Source: Candidatus Aminicenantota bacterium (GTDB lineage: Bacteria > Acidobacteriota > Aminicenantia > Aminicenantales > Aminicenantaceae). From it: 13,879 nt of DNA. Shown here piece after piece: positions 5,401-12,096 of the stretch. Each line of letters begins with the position of its first letter. The first letter of the stretch is position 1. Location: assembly GCA_030620655.1 (NCBI GenBank), contig JAUXEH010000038.1:1-13879 (forward strand), given 5' to 3'. The translations under genes and the position numbers were made by a program. The notes beneath the pieces were generated by a model that saw only the letters and a program-made list of their open reading frames with translations, did not search any database and was not told the DNA's origin.

Positions 5401-7792
5401 AAGCTTTCTCTTGGTGGCTCTCAGAAGTCTGAGGAAACAGAAGCTGTTTTCTGTCATAAACCTCTTGGGTATGGCCGTGGGAATGGCCGGCTTTACCCTT
5501 TTCGCACTCATGGCCGGCAGCAAGCTCAACGCCGACCGCTTCCACACTAATGCCGATCGCATCTACTGCCTGGTGCAGGTGCGGTCCGATGAGAATCAGG
5601 AAGACAGACACACGACCTTCGTCCCCGGCCCGCTGGCGCCCGCCCTGCAGGGGGAGTTTCCCGAGATCGAGGGGATGGCCCGTGTCCTGCCCGCCGGCCG
5701 GGTCACGCTCAAGCATGGAGACGACGCCTTCTATGAGAGGGGTGTGCTGTTCGCAGACCCCGAATTTCTCACGATCTTTTCCTTCGGTCTGAAGGACGGG
5801 GACCCGGCCACGGCCCTGGACTCGCCCGATTCCCTTGTCCTGTCGGAGAAGGCTGCGGCCAAATATTTCGGAGACGAAGACCCCATCGGACAGGTGTTGA
5901 CCATGGTAGGCGTTTCCCGAAGCCTCACCGTGACCGGGGTGGCCCGGGACGTTCCCCGCACCTCCTCGCTGTTTTTCGAATTCCTGGTCTCCATGGAAAC
6001 GGCCCGCTCTATGTCCGAAGGATTCGATGACTGGGACACCAGCCGCCACACGGCCTTCCTGCTGGCGGGTCAGGGATTCGATGCCGAGGCCTTCGAAGCC
6101 AAGCTCCCGGCCTTCGTGGATCGCAATCTTGCCGAATCGCCGGACTCGACCAAACAGCTCTATGTCATGCTCTTCCGAGACTTCCGCCTCAACTCGCGCC
6201 ACATCTCCTCCCTCCTGAGCAGCACCCATCCCGCCTCCGTGATCATCACCTTCGCCATCGGCTTCCTGCTGCTCTTTGTGGTCAGCATCAACTTCATCAA
6301 CCTGAGCACTGCCCGCTACATGCACCGCACCCGGGAGATCGGGATGCGCAAGGTGATCGGAGCCAGCCGGCGCCAGCTCATCCTCCAGTTCCTGGGGGAG
6401 TCTCTGCTGTTATCCTTCCTGGCGCTGCCAATGGCGGTCCTCCTGTACGAGCTCCTTCATCCCGCCTTCTATGCCTACATGGGGGACCTTTCCATGGTGG
6501 CGCAGACGTCCGCCGTGTCGAACTCGATCTGGAACTATCCCTTCCTGCTGAAATACCTGGTGGCCGCCGCCGTCATCACGGGGCTGTTCTCCGGCGCCCA
6601 TCCCGCCTTTGTGCTCTCCGCGTATAAGCCCCTGAGCGTTCTGTCGGGACGGTTCACCGGAGGGAGACGAAAGAAACGGGGGAGCAAGGCCCTCATCGTC
6701 TTCCAGTTCTCCCTGGCGGTTTTATTTGTCGCGGCCTCCAGCATCATCCAGAACCAGGGCGGCCATTTTGTCAGGGCCGACCTGGGGTACAGCAGGGACC
6801 ATATTGCCATGGTGCGCCTCACACCCGAGACCCGCCCCAAGCTTGGGGTCCTTAAAGCCAAAGTAGAGCGCCACTCCGACGTCGTCATGGTCACGGCTTC
6901 CGCCGGGCTGCCCGTCATATGGGAGAATCTGCAGCCCGCCCGCCTGCCGGACGCGCCGGAAGCCGAGGCGGTGGCCGTGCATGCCTATGGCGTGGACTAC
7001 GGCTTCCCAGAGGCGCTCGACATACAGATACGGCAGGGGAGGAGCTTTTCCCGGACAATGGGGGCCGATAAAGACGGTTTTATTCTCAATGCCGCCGCCG
7101 CACGGAAGATGGGGTGGGACGATCCTGTGGGGCGGCAGCTGGTTCTAGGCGGAAGGACCGGGACCGTGATCGGGGTGGCCGAGGACTTCCTGTTCGCGGA
7201 CATCGGCTTCGACATCCCACCGGCGATCCTCTTCCTGGAACCGGACAACCTGAACTTCCTCCTGGTCAAGTATGCCGCCTCGGGAGACTTCCGGCAGCTG
7301 CACTCCTTTTTAAAGTCACAATGGCTGAGCCTGAACCCGGATCTGCCGTTCGAGTGTCAGACCCTGGATGACATCTTCAACCAGTTCTTCAGGCTGCTGG
7401 ACAAGATCGCCGGATTCCTCAAGGCTATAGGGATCACGACCGTGGTCTTTTCCTGCCTGGGCCTGCTGGGCCTGGCCTCCTACATGGTGGAGCAGCGCAC
7501 CAGGGAGATCGGCATCCGGAAGGTCATGGGCGCGTCCTCTCCCAGGATCTTGTGGAGGCTGATGCGGGAATATGTGGCGCTGGTAGCCGTGGCCAATGTC
7601 CTGGCCCTGGGCCTGCTCTATTTCGGCTGGCACAAGGTGCTGCAGACCGGGCTGCTGTTTATCACCGACATCAGCGCCGGGACCTATGCCACCGCCCTGC
7701 TCTTTTCCCTGGGGGCCGCCGTCCTCGCCGTGACCTCGCAGACCTGGAAGGCGGTGCGGGCCAATCCGGCCGATTCCCTGCGGCATGAATAG
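5393..7792 (+). CDS. Duplicated FtsX/MacB-type ABC permease without adjacent ATPase (ADOP-like)
   Basis: An inner-membrane permease of 799 residues built from two copies of the MacB periplasmic domain plus FtsX unit. TM1 is at about 19-42, the first periplasmic domain at about 45-278, TM2-TM4 at about 280-405, TM5 at about 432-453, the second periplasmic domain at about 455-675, and TM6-TM8 at about 678-784. The cytoplasmic coupling motif occurs twice: RTREIGMRKVIGASRRQ (about 312-328) and RTREIGIRKVMGASSPR (about 702-718). Proteins of this size and plan are common in Bacteroidota and in Acidobacteriota, where the ADOP (duplicated orphan permease) family is named for the lack of adjacent ATPase genes. 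No Walker A/ABC signature protein is encoded here either. The ATG at 5393 overlaps the stop of the preceding gene and has no clear Shine-Dalgarno, consistent with re-initiation. MacB-like proteins move substrates or transmit force across the periplasm. The substrate is not predictable. Confidence 0.9.
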   Translation: MFKSFLLVALRSLRKQKLFSVINLLGMAVGMAGFTLFALMAGSKLNADRFHTNADRIYCLVQVRSDENQEDRHTTFVPGPLAPALQGEFPEIEGMARVLPAGRVTLKHGDDAFYERGVLFADPEFLTIFSFGLKDGDPATALDSPDSLVLSEKAAAKYFGDEDPIGQVLTMVGVSRSLTVTGVARDVPRTSSLFFEFLVSMETARSMSEGFDDWDTSRHTAFLLAGQGFDAEAFEAKLPAFVDRNLAESPDSTKQLYVMLFRDFRLNSRHISSLLSSTHPASVIITFAIGFLLLFVVSINFINLSTARYMHRTREIGMRKVIGASRRQLILQFLGESLLLSFLALPMAVLLYELLHPAFYAYMGDLSMVAQTSAVSNSIWNYPFLLKYLVAAAVITGLFSGAHPAFVLSAYKPLSVLSGRFTGGRRKKRGSKALIVFQFSLAVLFVAASSIIQNQGGHFVRADLGYSRDHIAMVRLTPETRPKLGVLKAKVERHSDVVMVTASAGLPVIWENLQPARLPDAPEAEAVAVHAYGVDYGFPEALDIQIRQGRSFSRTMGADKDGFILNAAAARKMGWDDPVGRQLVLGGRTGTVIGVAEDFLFADIGFDIPPAILFLEPDNLNFLLVKYAASGDFRQLHSFLKSQWLSLNPDLPFECQTLDDIFNQFFRLLDKIAGFLKAIGITTVVFSCLGLLGLASYMVEQRTREIGIRKVMGASSPRILWRLMREYVALVAVANVLALGLLYFGWHKVLQTGLLFITDISAGTYATALLFSLGAAVLAVTSQTWKAVRANPADSLRHE

Positions 7793-7866
7793 AGCCCAGG
7801 GCCTTTCCGTGTCCTTGCGAAACCTTTTGTTGTTGCGTACGTTTAATAGGGTTAAGAGGTGCCGCC

Positions 7867-9084
7867 ATGAAGAACCTGTCCGGAGTCTTGGGACTCTCTT
7901 TTGTCTTTTGTATCACAGCCGTTCTTGCCGTTCCCGCGCTGGGCCAGAAGATCGAAACCGTTGATGGGGTGCGCATCGTGCACAATCGGGGGGAGGGGAT
8001 CTGGGAGAAATCCCCTCGGATCGCCCTGGAGAAGATCCGTGCGATCGGGGACATCGAGGCGGAGAGCGAGGAGGTGGCCTTCTACATGCCCCTCGACATG
8101 GCGCTCGACGCCGACGGGAACCTGTATGTCCTGGACACCGGGAACCACCGCATCCAGAAGTTCTCTCCGGAGGGGGTCTACCTGGCCACTCTGGGGCGCC
8201 AGGGACAGGGGCCCGGGGAGTTCAACTTCCCCGGTTCCCTGGACATTGACGAGGCGGGGGGTCTGATTGTCGCCTCGCCCTACGGGCAGAAGATTCAGTT
8301 CCTGGACATGTCCGGGGTAGAGACGGGCAGCTTGACGATCCAGGAGATCATCTCCGAATACTTCCGGGCATCGGGGACGGATCTCCTGGTCTCAGCCGTC
8401 CGGCGACAGCCTCCCATGCCGGACGATGAAGACCAGAAAAAAAGCCCGGATCCGCTGCTCCAGTTCATGGACAGGGAGGGCAAGGTCGTGAAGACATTCG
8501 GGAAGCCTCGTGATTACAAGCACGGCTTCGTCAATGCCAAGGGCAACAATGTGCGGTTCACCATCGGCGGGGATGGTTCCATCTGTGTCACCTTCCGGTT
8601 CCAGAACCGCATCGACAAGTATTCTGCAGACGGAGAGATCCTCTGGCAGGCCGAGCGGGACCTGAATTATAATGCCCGCAAGCCCCTCACCAAGGGAACG
8701 ATCGAGAGGAACGCATCCGGGGGCATCAGCATGCATTCCCCTCAGTTTAATACGTGCAGCGAAGCCGTGGCCGTGGATGAAGGCGGCCGGATCTGGGTCG
8801 TGACCCTGGAGCGGCAGCTCAAGGACGAGGAAGAGGCGGGGACCAACACCTCGATCAGTCGGGGTGACCAGGGAACCACACTCTCCATGCGACCATGGAG
8901 TGAAGACGAGATCCCCCCGACCACCGATGCCTATGTGCTCGAGGTCTTTGATGCAGAGGGCGTGCTGCTGCAGAGGTTCCCGCTGGACCACTACGCCGAT
9001 GTCCTCCGGACCAGTGGAGACCGGCTCTACATCCTGGACAAAATCCGGCGCATGCAGGTCCACGTCTACCGTATCACCGGTTGA
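7867..9084 (+). CDS. Secreted NHL / 6-bladed beta-propeller protein
   Basis: A 405-residue exported protein. Residues 1-26 are a Sec signal peptide with likely cleavage after ALG. A propeller of NHL-type blades follows. The clearest is at about 75-110 (MPLDMALDADGNLYVLDTGNHRIQKFS), and the next begins with GQGPGEF (about 114-120), a motif typical of the 6-bladed beta-propeller proteins found in Bacteroidota and Aminicenantota-like genomes. Later blades are more diverged (YSADGEILW, VAVDEGGRIWVVT, RLYILDK near the C-terminus). Such propellers bind ligands or proteins and have no visible catalytic site here. GAGGTG at 7856-7861 gives a good ribosome binding site. The gene starts 74 bp after the permease stop and may be the last gene of the PadR operon or separately expressed. 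No clear promoter or terminator is visible in the gap. The C-terminus faces the M16 gene with 8 bp between stops. Confidence 0.85.
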   Translation: MKNLSGVLGLSFVFCITAVLAVPALGQKIETVDGVRIVHNRGEGIWEKSPRIALEKIRAIGDIEAESEEVAFYMPLDMALDADGNLYVLDTGNHRIQKFSPEGVYLATLGRQGQGPGEFNFPGSLDIDEAGGLIVASPYGQKIQFLDMSGVETGSLTIQEIISEYFRASGTDLLVSAVRRQPPMPDDEDQKKSPDPLLQFMDREGKVVKTFGKPRDYKHGFVNAKGNNVRFTIGGDGSICVTFRFQNRIDKYSADGEILWQAERDLNYNARKPLTKGTIERNASGGISMHSPQFNTCSEAVAVDEGGRIWVVTLERQLKDEEEAGTNTSISRGDQGTTLSMRPWSEDEIPPTTDAYVLEVFDAEGVLLQRFPLDHYADVLRTSGDRLYILDKIRRMQVHVYRITG

Positions 9085-9092
9085 CAGACATG

Positions 9093-11939
9093 CTACTTCT
9101 TCTCTTCCGGCAGGAGCGTGACCTGAACGTAGTTATCGGTGTTGAAATAGGTGCGGGCCGCCTCCCGGATCACCTCCCGATCCAGTTTCTCCAGGGACTT
9201 CTTGAAGGTCAGCAGCCCGCCCGGGTCCTCACCCGATCGGTAGCGGAACACCAACTGGCTCAGCCACCAGCCGTTGCTCTCGATGCTGGTCTCGAAGCTC
9301 CGGATTTCCGCCTCCTTTACGTTGCGGACCTCGTCTTCCGTGGGGCCCTCGGCCTTGATTTTCTCGATCTCTTCGAAGACGACCCGGGACAGCTCCTCCA
9401 GCCGCTCCGGGTCGGCCCCGAAGTTGATCATGATGCTGTAGCTTTCCTCCGGGATCCTGTCGTAGCCGGGGCGTATGCCCACCCCGTAGGTCCCGCCCCG
9501 GTCCTCGCGGAGCGTGTTCCGGAGGCGCGTTTCCATCACGGTGCACAGGGCCCGGATGGCGTTGCGGTGGTCGATGTCATACTGGAAGGGCCCGGTGAAG
9601 GCGATGGCGGTCATGCTCTTGGGCTCCATCCCCTTGTGGACGGTCCTGGTGACCACACCCTTGGGAGGCCGGACCCCCAGATCCCGCCAGGTCTCCTCCC
9701 GGCCGGTCGACGGGAGCGGGGCCAGGTACCGCTTGACCAGCGGCTCGAACACCGCGAGGTCGATGTTGCCGACGAAGATGAACGTGAAGTCGCCGGCATC
9801 GGCGAAGCGGTCCCGGTAAAAGGCCAGCGACCTGTCCAGATCCATCAGATCCACGGATTCGACCGTCATGGGACGGGCGCGCATATGATCCTGTGTCATG
9901 ATGCGGCCAAAGGTGTCGAAGAAGACGGCCTCGGGCATGGCCATGCGGTTGGCCAACTGGGCCTTCATGCGGCTCGTCAGGGACTGGAAGAGGGCGGCAT
10001 CGGCCCGCGGGGCCGTGAAGGTGAGGTGGATGAGCTGGAACAGGGTCTCCAGGTCCTGGGGGGACGCGGACCCGGCGAGGCCCTCTTCGTGCTGCCCGAT
10101 AAAGGGCCGGGCTACGGCCACGGTCCCTGTCAGCTTCTTCCGCAGGTCGATGGGGTTGAAGCTCCCCAGGCCCGAGGAGCCGATGACCTGGGTCGCGGTC
10201 TGGGCCGGTATGTGGCCCTCATCCGCAGCCAGTGAGGTGCCGCCCGGGCTGATGGCCCGGAACAGGATCTCGTCTTTTTTGTGCTCCGTGGGCATAAGGA
10301 CCACACGGACTCCGTTAGTGAGACCCCATTCCGTTATGTTCAGGTCCTTTATTTGTGATGTGGAGACGATATCGGCCGGTTCGGGGAGGGTGGGCATGAG
10401 CGGTTCATTGGATACGGCATCCTCGTACGGCTTTATGTCTGCGTTGCCCACCGATTCCAGCACAGACCGGAGATTCTCCTCCGAGGGTACGGTGAGCCCT
10501 TCCTTTTCGGGAGCGCTGACCAGGACCACCCGATTGCGCTCGGTGATCCATTCCCCTCCCAGGCGGTTGATCTCCTCCAGGGTGATCTCCGGCATGAAGC
10601 GCTGGTGCAGCGCGAATTCGAAGGCGATGCCGGGGATGGGCTCTCCCTGCAGGAAGCTGCGGATGAATTCCGCCGCTAACATCCCCGAGTTCTGTTTCCC
10701 CTGCTCGGTGAAGGCGCGTTCCACCGAACGCAGCAGGTCCAGCTTCTGCCGGGCCAGCTCCGTGGCGGTGAATCCGTGGCGCGCCACCCGCTCCGCCTCG
10801 ATAAACACGGCCTTCAATCCCTGTTCGATGCCGTCCTCCTTGGTGCTGGCCGTGAGGGTATAGGAATCCTTGGTCCGAACCAGCGCACCTCTGCCGGAGA
10901 AGGCATAGATGAAGGGAGGGTCCGGCTTCTGGGTCAGTTCGGCGAGCCTGCGGTTGAGCATCCCGTGGTAGAGCCGCTCCACGATGCCCTGCCGGTAGGA
11001 CCCCACCGTGCTCTGGTCCCGGGCTGGGAGCTTATGATAGACCGCGACGCTGGTGTAGGGGACCTCTTTGTCCGTGGCGATGGTGAAGAGCGTCTCTTGG
11101 TGGTCGGGCACATCGAACACCGGGCGGGCGCGGGCGTCCTCAGGGTTCTTTATTCCCTGGAAGTGTTCTGTGATCTTCGCTTCGACCCGGGCCCGGTCGA
11201 AATCCCCCACGGCTATGACCGCCATCAGGTCCGGCCGGTACCATTCCCGGTAGAAGCGCTTGAGCACGTCGTATTCGAAACTATCGATGATCTCCTTCTT
11301 TCCGATAGGAAGGCGCTCGGCATAGCGGGAACCCTTGAGCAGCACCGGGAACTGCTTGTCCCGCAGCCGCGCCATGGCGCCCTGCCCGAGCCGCCATTCC
11401 TCGATGATGACGCCTCGCTCCTTGTCGATCTCCTCGTCCTCGAACGCCAGCCCATGGGCCCAGTCCTCCAGGATCCGGAAGGCCGTGTCCATGATCTCGG
11501 GTTTGTCCGTGGGGATGGTCAGCATGTACACGGTCTCGTCGAAGCTGGTGTAGGCGTTGAGATCGGGTCCGAAGCGCATGCCGATGGACTCCATGAACTC
11601 CACCAGTTCCTGTTTGGCGAAGTTCCTGCTGCCGTTGAATGCCATGTGCTCCACGAAGTGGGCCAGCCCCTGCTGATCTTCATCCTCCAGGATGGAGCCG
11701 GCATTGACCACCAGGCGCAGCTCGGCGCGGTTCTCCGGTTTGGTGTTCTCCCGGATATAGTAGCGCAGCCCGTTGGCCAGCTTCCCCACCGTGATGTTCG
11801 GATCGACGGGCGGCTTCTGATCCAGCGCGATCTTTTCTGCCTGACGGTCCTGGCCGGGGCCATGAGCCGCAAGCGGTCCTTGGAAACTCAGTAAAGTGAC
11901 GACACACAGCGTGAGGATGAGCCGATGTTTCGCCGTCAT
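9093..11939 (-). CDS. Periplasmic M16 zinc peptidase, PqqL-like two-unit protein
   Basis: A 948-residue exported metallopeptidase. Residues 1-25 form a Sec signal peptide. The first M16 unit has the inverted zinc motif HFVEH (H94, E97 catalytic base, H98) and a distal glutamate in ERGVIIEEW (E181 by alignment with mitochondrial processing peptidase and pitrilysin). The surrounding text (LANGLRYYI, GLAHFVEHMAFNGS, LNAYTSFDETVY) is very like E. coli PqqL, which is 931 residues long. The second half (about 500-948) lacks HxxEH, as expected for the inactive unit, but keeps the REDRGGTYGVG element (R811-G820), which supplies the R/Y pair used in substrate binding. The enzyme is therefore complete and probably degrades or trims peptides in the periplasm. 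GGAGG at 11947-11951 lies 7 nt before the ATG. Long antisense open frames inside this gene are considered spurious. Confidence 0.93.
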   Translation of the reverse strand: MTAKHRLILTLCVVTLLSFQGPLAAHGPGQDRQAEKIALDQKPPVDPNITVGKLANGLRYYIRENTKPENRAELRLVVNAGSILEDEDQQGLAHFVEHMAFNGSRNFAKQELVEFMESIGMRFGPDLNAYTSFDETVYMLTIPTDKPEIMDTAFRILEDWAHGLAFEDEEIDKERGVIIEEWRLGQGAMARLRDKQFPVLLKGSRYAERLPIGKKEIIDSFEYDVLKRFYREWYRPDLMAVIAVGDFDRARVEAKITEHFQGIKNPEDARARPVFDVPDHQETLFTIATDKEVPYTSVAVYHKLPARDQSTVGSYRQGIVERLYHGMLNRRLAELTQKPDPPFIYAFSGRGALVRTKDSYTLTASTKEDGIEQGLKAVFIEAERVARHGFTATELARQKLDLLRSVERAFTEQGKQNSGMLAAEFIRSFLQGEPIPGIAFEFALHQRFMPEITLEEINRLGGEWITERNRVVLVSAPEKEGLTVPSEENLRSVLESVGNADIKPYEDAVSNEPLMPTLPEPADIVSTSQIKDLNITEWGLTNGVRVVLMPTEHKKDEILFRAISPGGTSLAADEGHIPAQTATQVIGSSGLGSFNPIDLRKKLTGTVAVARPFIGQHEEGLAGSASPQDLETLFQLIHLTFTAPRADAALFQSLTSRMKAQLANRMAMPEAVFFDTFGRIMTQDHMRARPMTVESVDLMDLDRSLAFYRDRFADAGDFTFIFVGNIDLAVFEPLVKRYLAPLPSTGREETWRDLGVRPPKGVVTRTVHKGMEPKSMTAIAFTGPFQYDIDHRNAIRALCTVMETRLRNTLREDRGGTYGVGIRPGYDRIPEESYSIMINFGADPERLEELSRVVFEEIEKIKAEGPTEDEVRNVKEAEIRSFETSIESNGWWLSQLVFRYRSGEDPGGLLTFKKSLEKLDREVIREAARTYFNTDNYVQVTLLPEEKK

Positions 11940-11954
11940 GGTTACACCTCCAGG

Positions 11955-11980
11955 AGGGGTTTGCTCAATAACCCCTTTTT
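11955..11980 (+). terminator. Terminator-shaped hairpin in the M16 leader (plus-strand orientation)
   Basis: AGGGGTT (11955-11961) pairs with AACCCCT (11970-11976) around an 8-nt loop, followed by T residues to 11980. Read on the plus strand this is a canonical intrinsic terminator. It would stop transcripts running antisense through the M16 gene. Read on the minus strand it is a leader hairpin without a U-tract, ending 4 nt before the Shine-Dalgarno of the M16 gene, and so could instead affect translation. Confidence 0.6.
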
Positions 11981-11995
11981 GCTTGTTCCCGATCT

Positions 11996-12025
11996 ATAAT
12001 AATCATTTCCCAGCACGGATGTCAA
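11996..12025 (-). promoter_or_regulatory. Sigma-70 promoter of the M16 peptidase gene
   Basis: On the minus strand TTGACA (12020-12025) is followed after 18 bp by TATTAT (11996-12001). A 17-bp spacing to TTATTA (11997-12002) is also possible. The -35 is perfect and the -10 matches five of six. Transcription would start near 11989, giving a leader of about 50 nt that contains the hairpin at 11955-11976. Confidence 0.75.
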
Positions 12026-12096
12026 AGCACAGGAAACCAGGGGTGCCCCTTACGCTTCCCTTGCGACGAGAAAGCAACAAAGCCGACAGCACGGAT
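12011..12096. repeat. 10-bp direct repeat CAGCACGGAT flanking the M16 promoter region
   Basis: CAGCACGGAT occurs at 12011-12020 and again at 12087-12096. The first copy fills part of the spacer of the M16 promoter and touches its -35. The second overlaps the stop codon of the isomerase-like gene. The two could be paired activator or repressor sites, or remnants of a small duplication. Confidence 0.35.

Noticed and set aside
5378..6325. Minus-strand frame opposite the first half of the permease (315 codons)
   Set aside because: Composition is G/E/H/R-rich with no domain, and the permease on the plus strand has clear motifs throughout.
3237..9084. Search for an ABC ATPase that would power the FtsX permease
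   Set aside because: No Walker A (GxxGxGKS/T), ABC signature (LSGGQ) or Walker B combination is visible in any plausible gene in the window. A distant ATPase gene cannot be excluded.
9081..10235. Long plus-strand open frame antisense to the M16 gene (384 codons)
   Set aside because: Low-complexity composition rich in G, R, D and H, no domain, no ribosome site, and fully inside a well-supported M16 peptidase on the other strand. High GC makes such frames common.
9898..10863. Second plus-strand frame antisense to the M16 gene (321 codons)
   Set aside because: No recognisable motif, and it is rich in S/R/P as expected from the antisense of a GC-rich gene.
10776..11894. Third plus-strand frame antisense to the M16 gene, ending about 60 bp before the terminator at 11955
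   Set aside because: The position relative to the terminator is suggestive, but the protein has no domain, signal or start site and is best read as a shadow frame.
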